Below are positions 46,249 through 57,830 of a stretch of DNA of 64,000 nucleotides, piece by piece. A program made the translations under genes and the position numbers. How positions within the stretch are numbered: the first letter of the stretch is position 1; each line of letters begins with the position of its first letter. Origin of the DNA: Eledone cirrhosa. Its lineage: Eukaryota; Mollusca; Cephalopoda; Octopoda; Eledonidae. The notes under the pieces were generated by a model. That model saw only the letters and a program-made list of their open reading frames with translations. It did no database searches and had not been told where the DNA came from. The DNA is taken from contig OZ024743.1 of NCBI GenBank assembly GCA_964016885.1, positions 15,548,972 through 15,612,971 on the forward strand, read 5' to 3'.

Positions 46249-48254
46249 CAAGAATTTGGTATACATTTAAGTTTATAACCATCTATGATTTAGATACGTT
46301 TAGCTATCTTTTCATTGAAATGTCCCATAAACTAGTGGCAAATAACTCTTCCTTTTTCTCTGTTTTATATATGTATGTATATATTATTGTGTGAGTGGTA
46401 TGTGTGTGTGTGTGTGTGCATGTTCATATACATATATATATACATACTTATATATATGCATAGTATAAGAGAGAAAAATAATTTTGTGTATATGTGAAAG
46501 TGTGTGCAGATATGTGTTTAATCACCATTGTTTCTTTTTTATTGTTGTTCTTTGCCTGGCAAATATATTTAAAGATAGACAAACTGTGTGGAAATATCAG
46601 ACCACTGCTATAAGTTAATTGAAATGTAAAAGAATTTCTCTCTTTTTAACATTTTTTTTTTATTTAATTTTATTGGAAGGATATTTGCTTTTTTCCCCTT
46701 TGATATTACCATACTTTTCTGCAAAACCACATTATATTGTAATGTATGTTTGTACCCATGTACTTAAGTTTCCAGACAGCACTTAACAGAAATTGTTTAA
46801 AGCATATTGTGTAGAATATTGGACAGTTGAAAATAGTAAAGGAGGTAAAAGATCAGGAGAGTATTAGTGTTAAGCGATCACATGTTTGAGATCAAATCTT
46901 CTTGCTATCATGTGTTGTCCCATAGCAAAATCTGATATTAAAAAATTCAATAACAGTAATATGCTGCTGGCCCAATTTAATGTAATACCATACATAACAA
47001 ATATGAATATAATGCCATTAAAGAAGCCTCTACAACGTTGTCTGATCTAGTAGAAACAGGAAATAAATCTTTCTGAAATAAATCCTTATCTTTTTAAAAA
47101 TTATAAATTATAAACATAAGAACAGATCAGAAATATAGCCATACATAAATATAAATATAATGAACAGTTATAGTGGGCACAGGTTTGGTCATATGCCTAC
47201 TCAGACTTGCATTATTTGGAACTAAATTACAACATAAATGCATGAAGAAATCTACTTTTGGAAACTAATCTACTTTTTATTCATTTTTTTTCAAAGTGTT
47301 TTCTAAATTAGCCAAAAATTTAATAATATGTATATTTAATTATATTCGAATTAGTACCCCAAAAGTATATGATTGCCTATCATTACTTTCTATCTTGTTA
47401 TGTTTGTACTCTGTTGTCTTTTTCTCTGTCTGTCTCAGTAAGATATACAAACATTCCTAGATAACATTAAAAATAATTAATTCTCAATGAGGAGTAAAAT
47501 GTCCAACATTTTGGACTTTTATACTTCTCCAATAAATAGAATGGAAATCAATTTTGGGGTTGGTTAGAAGTAAATGAGAAATGGAAGATCAATGAAAAAA
47601 GAGATATGTGGGAGGAAATAAGTGCACTTTCTAATACATATGCTCAGGGCCAAATGTAGACATTTGTAGGTCTTCATATAGCATCAGCAATCATTTTAAG
47701 GCCATTTTCTTGTTAAAGAACCTTTATGACATTTCAGGCCCTAGGATAAAATTCTACATTTTGCCATATTGACTTTGATCTCCCTTAACAACACTAACTT
47801 TCATTTCCTCCACCATCATCCTCAGTCACCCTTTTTCTAACCCCCTCCCCCCCTCATTTATATCACCCAGTCATTTTCATCCTTTCACTACATATAACCC
47901 AACCATCTCATTTCATTTCTCTTCACTGGTTCTATTCCCATCAACCCTGCAATTACATTTTAGTTATCTTCTCTCTGAGCAATACTCCTTTCATCTAGTT
48001 ACCATTCTCATTTTTGTTGTTTCCATTCTATGTCTTGAATGTCCATCACCTGTGTTTTGCTCCCATAAATCATGGCATTTCTCACACACACAACTTACAT
48101 CTTTCCCTTCTGTTTCAATGACAGTCCTTTCCTCATTAACACATCACAAAATTCCCAGACATTCTAATTTTTGTGTACAGGTCGTACATAAAAGAAAAGT
48201 TGCATTGCAAATTACTAAATTTAAATATCAAAATACATTTAGCTCATGAAATTG
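46249..48254. other. No feature seen
   Basis: AT-rich with short TG/TA tracts near 46375-46460 and a pyrimidine-rich stretch at 47800-48060. No coding signal. Confidence 0.45.
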
Positions 48255-48790
48255 TGATTGACAATTTTTACATACAAAATTTAATTGCAAAATGAAATAA
48301 AGATTTTTTTCCATAAAATTATGATGGAAGGTTTTTGGATAAAATTAAACTCTTTAAAGCAATTTTGTATTTTAGAATCAGTGGTTTGGTATCAAATCTT
48401 ATTACAAAAGAAAGTTTAGATTTTTTATTTCAAGAGTTAAAATACATTTATGTTAGGATATATTTTATCAAATCTCCATAATGGTAAATAATTTTCTTAC
48501 ATTTTAGTATTTTTGTGGCAAGTAAATATTGCGACAGATGTTTGACTACCTTTAGAAAAAAACATAGGAGAGGTAGTCAGAGAGAGATGAGGGGGAGAAA
48601 GAGACTGAATATAGAAGATTTCACATTGCTTTGAATTTCTTCAAAAACATCAGTCCTCTACAAGATCCTGAAGTTACATCAAGGTGGTAGGAAAAGTATG
48701 ACCATTGTGTACATACACACACACATATGCATCATGCACCATCCCTGATATAGCTATGCACACACACACATGTATATATATATAGGTATA
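48255..48790 (+). repeat. Unnamed dispersed repeat, copy 1
   Basis: Shares ordered blocks with 50270-50948: TTTTTACATACAAAATTTAA, CATAAAATTATGATGGAAGG, ATATATTTTATCAAAATC-like, GGCAAGTAAATATTGCGAC, GTACATACACACACAC and ATCATGCACCATCC. Probably a long-diverged transposon copy or local duplication. Confidence 0.6.
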
Positions 48791-48807
48791 TATATATATA
48801 TATATAC

Positions 48808-49570
48808 AGGGTGCGGACGATATTTGTTCGCAAGATTACTGTCTAGGATAAAATAACACGGAAGTTTTATTTTTTAAGATATATTTATCAAACTTGGGTC
48901 AGTTTGTCTTCATGACTTGTTCTTTCGATTTCACTCGATAAACACACCATTAGCTTTGATGGCGGCCTCAAGGCGGCCTCGGAACCGGCTACAGGCCTTC
49001 GTCACTGTCCCCTGACTTAGGCCCCTAAAGGCACTTGTGATCCTGGCCTTCAGATCGTCTTTCATATTGCAGCTAGATCTGTTGGTGTCTCATTCCACTG
49101 CACACCACACAAAGAAGTCGAGGGGTTTGCAGTCAGGCGAGCTGGGAGGCCAGATGTCATGTGAAGTGTGGTCAACGAAGTTCTCTGACAGCCAGGCTTG
49201 GGTCTTTCGGCTGGTATGGCAGGTCACTGAATCTTGCTGCCACACGTACGGCCTACCTGCAGCTACCTGGTCAATCCAGGGCTTTACTACCTCGCTCAGA
49301 ACGCGGATGTAGCCATCGGTGTTCAGCTTGAAGCCCTCAGGGAAGCAGTGAGGTGGCATGACGTCACCTTGACTGCTGACGACACCTAAGACCAATGTTG
49401 TCGCTGGAAACTTTGTCTGCATGACTCTAGGCACGTCTTTGGATGAGACACCATTCTCCTCCTGATGCTGAGAAAGTCTGAAATTTCCTTATTTGTCCTC
49501 CCGCTGCAGATTCCAAGAAGAACTCCGTGTCTCTTCCACAAATTTGCAGGTTCAAAATTATTCATAATCA
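48808..49570 (-). mobile_element. Mariner-family DNA transposon remnant
   Basis: The outer end CAGGGTGCGGACGATATTTG at 48809 resembles a mariner terminal repeat. No matching right end was found. The minus strand encodes a transposase N-terminal helix-turn-helix (NLWKRHGVLLGICSGRTNKE, ISDFLSIRRRMVS, about 49450-49560). This is joined almost directly to the catalytic C-terminus (about 49090-49434): LGVVSSQGDVMPPH, QQDSVTCHTS with the second Asp, and WPPSSPDCKPLDFFVW with the third. About half the protein between these parts, including the first catalytic Asp, is deleted, so it is inactive. Confidence 0.82.
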
Positions 49571-50081
49571 ATTATTCTGAAAATAAATAATGGAAATATA
49601 GTCACTGTTTTTATGAAGACAAAAGTTACAACGGAAATTAAAAAAATGTGCATAAAATTAGCAGTTGTATAATGAGTGTATAACTCTGCATTTTATTTGA
49701 ATTTTGGCTCTTAGTTGTCGAGCTAACTAGTTGGGTGAATTTAGCTTATTATTTCTAGCCGTTTTAAAATCCTCCCACGCCACTCGAAATGAAGGACACA
49801 CAAGGTATTTCATTCCCTCGTGTTTATTTAGTTTACCTACTTTCATAGGTGTTTGTTGCTTATAATCTCATCTTCCGCTGAGGACTGCCTCCGGATTATC
49901 TGTTACAAACACAACTTTTCAGGGCGAAACAGATTAATCTTTAATCTGTCCAGGAGATAATAATTATTGAAATGGTCTGTACATTTTAATTTTATCTTGT
50001 ATTTTCCGTTTGATTCAGAGTTTATATTCATCAGACCAACGTGGTCTTTCTACCCTTGTAATTCTAAACACACAATTTACT
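49571..50081. other. Unassigned sequence
   Basis: Less AT-rich than the surroundings between 49740 and 49960, but no coding frame or repeat recognised. Confidence 0.35.
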
Positions 50082-50092
50082 GTGTTTATTCC

Positions 50093-50134
<42 letters not shown>

Positions 50135-50145
50135 GGAATAAACAC
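50082..50145. repeat. AT-rich palindrome
   Basis: GTGTTTATTCCTATATATA and its reverse complement flank a TA-rich centre, 64 bases in all. A second small palindrome (CATGTATATA and its complement) follows at 50148-50181. Confidence 0.85.
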
Positions 50146-50269
50146 TCATGTATATATATACATATATATATATATACATGAGCAAGCATAGATATTCATA
50201 TGGGTCCCTCATAGACAACAATCAAAATACACACAAAATTACCAAATATTTATATTAAAGTCTATTTAG

Positions 50270-50948
50270 TGTTCGAAATTTTATTTGACTATTTTTACAT
50301 ACAAAATTTAAATGCCAAAAAGTGACATTCTCATTATTACGTTTGTGTTTGGAACATAACATAAATGTTTTTTCATAAAATTATAATGGGAGGTTTCTAG
50401 ATAAGTTTGAATACTTTAAAATAGTTTTGAATTGTAGAACCATTTTAGCTAGTTTGGTATCAACCTTCATTCTACTAGAATGTGTAGATTTTAAATTTCA
50501 ATAAGTAAAATAAAGGTTATTTTCATAAAGATATGATGGAAGGTTTTTAAATGAATTCAAACTCTTTAAAGTTTTGTATTGTAAAGTTTCATGTTTCAAA
50601 CTATATTACAATGGAAAGGTTAGATTTTAAATTTCAACAATTAGAATTCACTTATGTTAAGATATATTTTATCAAAATCTTCATATAATTTCAGTAAATA
50701 ATTTACTTACATTTTAGTGGCAAGTAAACATTGCAACAAATGTTTGGCTACCTTTAGAGAGAGAGAGAGAGAGTAAAAAAGTTTTAATTTCTTCAAATAC
50801 AGCAGTCCAATACATGATCATGAGGTCAAATGATTGAGATAGCAAAGGAATGGTCATTGCGTACATACACACACAAAAGCTTATAACCACACATATGCAC
50901 ACATACATATAACTATACACATCACACACCATCATTAATATAACTATA
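50270..50948 (+). repeat. Unnamed dispersed repeat, copy 2, with internal duplication
   Basis: Counterpart of 48255-48790. Inside it a unit of about 150 bases is duplicated (about 50370-50515 and 50518-50645): TTCATAAAATTATAATGGGA with GGTTTCTAGATAAG, against TTCATAAAGATATGATGGA with AGGTTTTTAAATGAA. An (AG)n tract occurs at 50757-50774. Confidence 0.6.
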
Positions 50949-51151
50949 GGGCGGTGGATTGGCAGTATCGGTAGAGGGTCGGATGCCATGCTTTCCAGCA
51001 TAGTTACGTCCCTTTATGATCTGAGTTCAAATCCCGCCGAGGTTGACTTTGCCTTTCATCCTTACGGGGTCGATAAAATAAAGTACCAGTAATGCACTGG
51101 TAAATTGCTGGCCTTGTGCCTAAAGTAGAAACAATCATTAATATAACTATA
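50931..51151 (+). mobile_element. tRNA-derived SINE with perfect 18-bp target duplication
   Basis: The SINE body (50949-51133) runs from GGGCGGTGGATTGGCAG to TAAAGTAGAAACA. ATCATTAATATAACTATA flanks it at 50931-50948 and 51134-51151. This copy is close to consensus and its exact duplication marks a young insertion. It interrupts the downstream part of repeat copy 2. Confidence 0.96.
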
Positions 51152-51251
51152 GATACACATATGCATACCAACTTCCCCTACATTCATCAACTGCTGTTGA
51201 GATATTTTGATAAATTGGCATAAAAGTTACATCAATTACATTGTTAAAAAA

Positions 51252-51309
51252 ACATAATTGTTTATAAACAGAGCCCTGTTCTAGCTCTGTTTTCCATAAA
51301 CGAATTATG
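51252..51309. other. Imperfect hairpin
   Basis: CATAATTGTTTATAAACAGA and the next bases pair with GCTCTGTTTTCCATAAACG and AATTATG across a 9-base loop, with a small bulge. Possibly a short MITE remnant. Confidence 0.6.
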
Positions 51310-51824
51310 AAGTAAAGTGAATTAGAGTTTTAAAGAATTCAAAGAATAAATTTTGAAGAAGCAGGCCTTGTTTGTAGAGTTGGTACCTATTCATAGATGG
51401 GCCCTATTTGATGTCCTGGTGCATTTGCATGCTATGTGCCCTGATACATCCGTCATTGCACCAGCTAAAAGTTTTGCTACTGCTCTTTAGCAAATTGGAT
51501 GCCCCATTTCTTATTGGTGTTGATTTCAAAATGTTTTATTTCTCACTGAAGAAAAGTAAGTTCTGTTGAATATACCTATACTCGACTAACATATCAAGTA
51601 CCTTTGTTAACAATGGTTGCCTCCAGAATTACACTGTAATTCTATATATATCAGTTGTTAGCTGTTGAGACACTGCATCCTTTAAAACCTCCATGCCCCC
51701 CCCCCCCTCCATACACATGCACACTTGTACACTGTTCATTTTCCTGACATTTGTACATTATTCTATGTACTATACATGCAACTTTGATGAGTTGTAGTGC
51801 ACCTGAGCACTGAAAACAATAATT

Positions 51825-51825
<1 letters not shown>
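51310..51825. other. Possible retroelement 3' UTR
   Basis: Includes a C-rich run (51692-51707) and, before the ATT tract, GTGCACCTGAGCACTGAAAA. No coding signal, but its position just before an (ATT)n tail suggests a LINE or SINE 3' end. Confidence 0.35.

Positions 51826-51863
<38 letters not shown>
51826..51863. repeat. (ATT)n microsatellite
   Basis: About 12 ATT units followed by TA repeats. Confidence 0.95.
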
Positions 51864-51871
<8 letters not shown>

Positions 51872-52193
51872 TATTGTTTTATTCATGTGTTCCTAATGTA
51901 TGAAGGAGTCTGAATGCACTGAATAAAAAAATAAAACGAAACAAATTAAAATGTTACTCTACAGCCATGAGCATTTTAAAATTAATGTAGGTATTATATT
52001 TCACCTTGAATATTAAAAAGATCTTGATGATGTTATTGATTCTTTGATGTTGTGCTGGTGGTGGTGGTGTGTATGCATTTGTTTGAGAATGTTTCACTAC
52101 TATGATTTGTGATTTTACTGAAATAAATTTGGCACTTCTATCAGAGATACCATAAAAACTATGAGAAATAATATATATATATGATGATGATGA

Positions 52194-52246
<53 letters not shown>

Positions 52247-52554
52247 TAGATAAAACAGAAAATGTATGCTGCTAAGCATGTATATTATGTTTATTACCTG
52301 AAGGCCAAAACTTAATCCCCTCCAGTGTAGTTATTAATAATATCTAGGAAAACGCATTTTTAGATGAAAGGTTCTTTTTAAATTTATATTGAAATCTCTA
52401 AAAGTTTAATATTATTCCTTGAGAGAGATTTTCAATATTTTTCTGAGCCTATCATCATCATTATTCCGATCATTCTGATCATCAGCATCGCCATCATTAA
52501 CATCCACCATGTCCACATCATAACCATCAACAATGTTATTATTATTATTATTAA
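51864..52554. repeat. AT-rich spacer with (GAT)n(TA)n tract
   Basis: A GATGAT and TA microsatellite lies at about 52181-52243 and an (ATT)n run at 52536-52553. Otherwise unassigned. Confidence 0.6.
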
Positions 52555-52755
52555 GGATGGTAGGATGGTGGATTGGCAGTATCGGTTGAGGGTTGGATAC
52601 CATGCTTTGCAGCACAGAGTTACAGCCCTTTTATGGTCTGAGTTCAAATCCCGCCTAGGTTAACTTCGCCTTTCATCCCTATGGGGTTGATAAAATAAAG
52701 TATCAGTAATGCACTGGGATAATTGCTGGCCTTGTGCCAAAAAGTAGAAATAATT
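52555..52755 (+). mobile_element. tRNA-derived SINE, first of a tandem pair
   Basis: GGTGGATTGGCAGTATCGG, AAATCCCGCCTAGGTTAAC and TGGCCTTGTGCCAAAAAGT are all present. It ends in AATAATTATTATTAAG, where the next SINE begins. Confidence 0.92.
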
Positions 52756-52763
52756 ATTATTAA

Positions 52764-52937
52764 GGGCGGTGGTTTGGTACTATTGGTAGAGTTTCAAACA
52801 CTATACTTTGCAACACAGAGTTATGGGTTCAAATCCTGCCGAGGTAAGCTTTGCCTTTCATCCTTACGGGGTCGATAAAATAAAGCACCAGTATTGCACT
52901 GGGGTAATTGCTGGCCTTGTGCCAAAAGTAGAAATAC
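52764..52937 (+). mobile_element. tRNA-derived SINE, second of a tandem pair
   Basis: GGGCGGTGGTTTGGTACTATT, CAAATCCTGCCGAGGTAAG, GATAAAATAAAGCACCAG and TGGCCTTGTGCCAAAAGTAG. It starts within the ATT-rich tail of the preceding copy, so one SINE probably inserted into the other's tail. Confidence 0.92.
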
Positions 52938-53000
52938 TTTTATTATTATCATTAAAATTAAAATTTTCAAATATTAAAACGAAAAGAATATCATGATATA

Positions 53001-53023
53001 CGGTTTAAATGCTAAAGGGTTAA
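53001..53023. mobile_element. Right end of the TTAA MITE family
   Basis: AAATGCTAAAGGGTTAA repeats the right terminus of the element at 30656-30897. The left part was not found. Confidence 0.45.
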
Positions 53024-53367
53024 ATGTTAACTATGAGAATACTTCAATTGGAAATGGGTTGATTTGAGTTAACAGCAAAAAGACTAGACCAATGACAACA
53101 TATGACCAGACAGAAAAAAACCCAGAAAACTACTGACAGCATACCGAAGCCACCACCCAAAAGTTGACATAAACCGAATATACGTATTGAACACACAAGG
53201 AGGGTGGTCTGACACAAATTGAAAATTACTATGAAATAACAATAGTTGAGCTAGAAAAAGCATATAGAAACAAATAGAACATGACTGATAAATGTAACAA
53301 AGAAACATAGAAAAACCCCCCAAAAAAACATTTCTCTTTATGCAAGGAAACATTATCACCACCAACA

Positions 53368-53425
53368 CCATCATCATCATCATCATCGTTTAACATCCAT
53401 TTTCCATGCTAGCATGGGTAGGACT
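53368..53425 (-). mobile_element. Isolated LINE/SINE 3' tail
   Basis: The ATG-repeat tail (minus strand) and CATTTTCCATGCTAGCATGG match the terminal bases of the LINE at 8560. Confidence 0.7.
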
Positions 53426-53550
53426 TGAAACAATAAAATACAAAACAGAAACAAATGTAGAAGCAATATCAAAGCTAACAACACAACACACTCTCCAAAA
53501 AATAGCTATGCTTGGATCAACTTCCTGCACAAGACATTATTAATTTAATA

Positions 53551-54160
53551 GCACCTCATGGTGGTCCATTGCTGTGCTAGAAATAGCAGCTAAATTAAGG
53601 GAGCCTCATGGTGGTCCATAGGTGTGCTAGAAATAGAAGCTAAATAGGGAAACCTTATGGTAGTCCATAGGTGTGCTAGAAATAGCAGCTAAATAGAGGG
53701 CACCTCGTTGTGGTCCTTAATTGTGCTACATCAGGTAAACATGAGGAACCTCATGGTGGTCAATAGGTTGCTAGAAATAGCAGCTAAGGACGGGTAACCT
53801 TATGGAGGTTCATAGATGTGCTAGAAATGGCAACTAAACAAGAAGAAACTTATGGTGGTCCCTAGATGTGCTAGAAATAGCAGCTAAATAGAGGGAATCT
53901 CGTTGTGGTCCTTATGTGTGATAGAAATAGTATCTGCATCAGAGGTGTGCTAGAAATAGCAGTTAGATAGGAGGTACCTCATGGTGGTCCCTGGGTGTGG
54001 TAGAAATATCAGCTATATAGATGGAACCTCATAGCCGTTCACTGGCGAAATAGAAATAGCAGCTAAACTGGGTCAACATCATGGTGGTCCATGGATGTGC
54101 TAGAAATATCAGCTAAGTAGGTGGAACCTCTTTGAAAGTCCAGAGGTGGCCTCATATGTA
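53551..54160. repeat. Degenerate minisatellite, ~50-bp unit, about 12 copies
   Basis: The unit reads approximately CCTCATGGTGGTCCATAGG then TGTGCTAGAAATAGCAGC then TAAATAG plus GGGAA. Copies differ by substitutions and a few indels, and one copy near 53910-53950 is shortened. There is no conserved open frame. Confidence 0.88.
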
Positions 54161-54221
54161 CAACAAATCTTTGAGGTGACTTTTTCATGTTAATTTTATG
54201 CACTTTTGGCTATCAAATATG

Positions 54222-54800
54222 AGGTAAATTCCTATCAAAGCTTAGCTATGCAGATGATCTTGCCATCATGAGTTACTCTAGAACTGATCTACAATACTTT
54301 CTGAATGTACTGGCCAAACATTTTCTGGAAGCTGGCTTACACATCTACCTCTCCAAAACAAAATGTATAACAACTGATAAAAACAATGCCAATCTCCAAC
54401 TCACAATCTACAACCAGCAAATAGCTCAAGTTATGGAGTTTTTTTATATCTCGGTCACAAACTATCATCAAACATCAATGGAATGGTTGCTGTGCAGTAT
54501 CACATCACTGTAGGTTGGACAGCTTTCAGCAAGAACAAGGAAGTACTAACATTGATACTTACATCCTACCAGTTGTGTTATATAGTCTTGTTGTCTGTGT
54601 TAATTGGACAACAAGGTCACTTCAGAAGCTCTCTACATTCGAGAACCAGATCATGAGACTTATGACTGGCAAGCAGCTCAGTGACCGTATCTGGATCAGT
54701 GAGCTGCTCAACATTACCAAACTTAGACAATTACATCAATTATCAAGTCAAGAGTACTCAAACTATACTTGTTTCTTTCAATTGTTATCTTCATTATGAA
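54222..54800 (+). pseudogene. Decayed reverse transcriptase (LINE) fragment
   Basis: The plus strand reads KFLSKLSYADDLAIMSYSRT from 54225, with the YADD catalytic box, then LNVLAKHFLEAGLHIYLSKT and a K-C-I-T-T segment typical of the RT palm and thumb. After a shift near 54513 it continues LYSLVVCVNWTTRSLQKLST and NQIMRLMTG. It looks like a different, older LINE lineage from the other copies here. Confidence 0.72.
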
Positions 54801-55559
54801 TCATGAGCTTCAATTTACCACCTACATAAATGTAGTCTATATTTATCATATATTCCTTCCACTTTAAAATCCTGACATTTCTACATCTACTGATTGCCAT
54901 CCATAAGCACTACATGCTTGTACTCCGGCAAACTTCGCTTTTACTCAATTTATCTATATTTTCTGATAACCAATTTTTCTTAACTTCGCTGTGCTTACTA
55001 ACATTAGGCATTCAGTGAAGCATACTCAATTAAATTTCACTCAAGTCTTTGCACATCCTCTGCATTCATTCAGTACTCATTTTTCATCACTGTCTATTTT
55101 GCACTACATGTCAGAAAATGTATCCTTCACTTCAGAAGAGAATACCATTATTGACAGTAATAGGTCCCACAAACTTATAGATTCCTTTTCTTATTCTAAT
55201 TGATATGCTTTTGGAGTACTCCTCTCTACAACTAATTACATCTTCTTGGTAATAAACACTATCAACTCTTTACATGAAGTCTTTCTTGGGATTAGAAATA
55301 CATTAATCTACAGATGTTCTCACTGCTAAATAGCATGCGCATCTGCCAGGCAGAAAATTGCTTTTCTTTGTTAGCCTTTTATACCTCTACTTTGTTCTGC
55401 TCCTATATATTACTATGGTATGATATAAAGAATTTCTCTCTACTCTTTTCAAGCATATTGAATATGGTCATTTATAGGATGGTAGCAAGTTTGTATCCTC
55501 ATACTCACTTAATGAGACGTAAGTCTTTGACATTTTACTCTGAGACTTTTGGTTCTATG
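54801..55559. other. No clear feature
   Basis: AT-rich with short frames. It might include further decayed sequence of either neighbouring LINE. Confidence 0.35.
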
Positions 55560-55770
55560 TCTTGATTCATTGTGTGGAATTTCTTCATTATATCTTTCAC
55601 AGATTCTGGTATAAGTGCCAGATCATCAGCAAAGAGATGTTTCCATGATCAGCTTTTTTCACACTCCTCTGTTATTGAGAGTAGAACTATAAAAAGTGTG
55701 AACTGAGAATAGAGCCTGCATAATGAATTTTTCCTTAAACTCATTGCCTGACAACATCTTTGTACATAAT
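55560..55770 (-). mobile_element. Small LINE RT remnant
   Basis: The minus strand reads KHLFADDLALIPESVKDIMK at about 55590-55650, matching the Y-A-D-D-L-x-L-I-x-E-S box of the window's main LINE family. Upstream reading is broken. Confidence 0.6.
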
Positions 55771-56989
55771 GAATTTATTTATTATATAAACATTTACAAT
55801 TATTTATTCATTTTATCCCCAACTCTTACATACTTAATAATCTAAATTATCGTAATCATAAAATAAATTGTTAATATTATCATTAGAGTATAACATTACT
55901 TTTTACTCAATATATTAAAACATTTTTTTCAATACAATAATACTATTTTATAAAAGACATTTATATGACTTAAAAAACCAACAACATGAACTACAATATT
56001 AAATTTAAAACACAAATTTAAAAAAACAAAACTATGTCAATAACTAACAAGACCATTATCTACATGTCTATATTACATACAAACGAAATTTAAAAGTCCC
56101 AGTATTTTTCTTTTTTTTTATATTTTCCTATATTTAATATATTTAATAAAGAATAAATTAGTTTATTTAACCTGAGGTAGATTTTGTTATAATACCACAG
56201 ACACAGCCTCAATATGCAATTTATTAAAATACAATACAGTATATAATATATTAGGGTATTTTTATGTTATCAAAAAAGGATAAAATAAAATTATATCAAT
56301 TATAATTCTACTATTACTGATTTACAGACTATTCATTACTGATTTGCAGCTCATTCATTAATACTTAGATTTCTAAGAGACTACCAGACTACAGAGTGTG
56401 GTGCCCTGTCAAAATCTCATGTTATCTGATTCTGTTTTATTTAGTCATACTTAAACCTTTTCTCTTACTTTCATAACTTGGTCATCACTTTAATGCCTCT
56501 ATAGTTGCTCCTTTCTAGAGGATCACCTTTACCATTGTATGAATTATTGATTATGTTATTATGAAATGAAAGAATGATGAAGAGTAAAGTGGGAAGCTTA
56601 AAATATTATGGGAGAGAACATGGGATAAGTACACAAACATTTTGAAATGTAATAAAGTAAGGACTTGTTTTCATAACATTCCTAATACATTTCAAAATAG
56701 AAAAAAAACAGTTAATCAGATATTTAATACAATAGATATTTAGTCTAATGATTCAAATAAAGTTTAGAGTGTATTCAAATAAAGTTTAGGGTGTATGTTC
56801 ACCTAATAAGGATAAATGTGACCTCTGTGATACTTAAACATGTAACATAAATCTTCTATAATAAATGAAAGAAAAAAAAACAAAAAACAAGTGATAATAT
56901 TTTTAAAAAATAATGCATACATGGTTTGAACTTACATACAGCTGTGTATTAATTAATCACTCTCTGCAACTAAGGTAAATGCCATGTTC
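55771..56989. other. No feature seen
   Basis: Very AT-rich and unassigned. Confidence 0.5.
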
Positions 56990-57300
56990 CATATATGCAT
57001 GATTAGTATTAGGAAGGGTATCCAGCTGTAGAAATCCAAGCCAAAATTTGATCATATGAGCAAGATATGGGCACCTGACCTACCTAGCCACTTAATGTGA
57101 AAACCTGTCTAACCTATACAATCATGGAAAATAGACATTAAACTGGGATGGTCATGATGTATCTGGTTGATAATAGGCATACTGTATTCCTGTGTCTGAT
57201 AAGATGTGAGTAAAAGGGTTGGTGACAGGAAGAGCATCCAACTTTAAAAGATTATCTCAAAAAAGTCCCAATTAACAAAAAAAGATGATGATGACAATGA
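56990..57300 (+). mobile_element. Two LINE/SINE 3' tail remnants
   Basis: At 57006-57165, TTAGTATTAGGAAGGGTATC with CAGCTGTAGAAATCC, and later ACATTAAACTGGGATGGTCA. At 57215-57295, GTTGGTGACAGGAAGAGCATC followed by ATGATGATGA. Both follow the tail structure of the LINE at 8560. Confidence 0.6.
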
Positions 57301-57529
57301 ATAGAAAATAGAGTGTGATAAGATATACACTCAGGCAAGGTGTTTGTCTACAATATGGCTCAGCATTCAATTACTTCATGATATAATGGAGAAAAAAAAA
57401 GAAAACAAGTTAACCAGTGATTCTAGGTGGTATATATATATATATATGAAACGTTTTATTAATAAAAATCAAAACTTCATAAACAAATCTATTTCAAATA
57501 ACAACACTATAGATAATTATAAATGGAAA

Positions 57530-57830
57530 ATGAAGGAAAGCGCTCTGGGATCACAGAAGAATGGGAGAGGTAAGGGACAGGTGATGGGCTCTAAGCCTAG
57601 GGCGCAGCTGTGTTGGGGCTGTGCTCCACAGACAGGAGTGCAAAAGCATTTCCACGGACAATGGTCAGCGACACCTGCTGCAACATCCACCCCACCTTCT
57701 GAGGCTCTTCCTCAGACAGGCTACTGATTTTCCGATCTTGTAGAAGAGCTCGGCAGTATGGGTTCCAAGTATGCTTGAGGTCTTGGTGGCTGGTGTGAAG
57801 AGAAAGCAGGTGGACAATCCCCAGTATTTG
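57530..57830 (+). other. GC-rich patch of unknown origin with short frame
   Basis: About 300 bases markedly richer in G and C than the surrounding AT-rich DNA. An open frame reaching 57727 ends ATSTPPSEALPQTGY. I recognise no domain and see no splice-supported exon. It may be a retroposed or captured fragment. Confidence 0.35.

Noticed and set aside
53551..54160. CRISPR-like array
   Set aside because: Units are tandem without unique spacers and diverge throughout; the setting is a eukaryotic genome.
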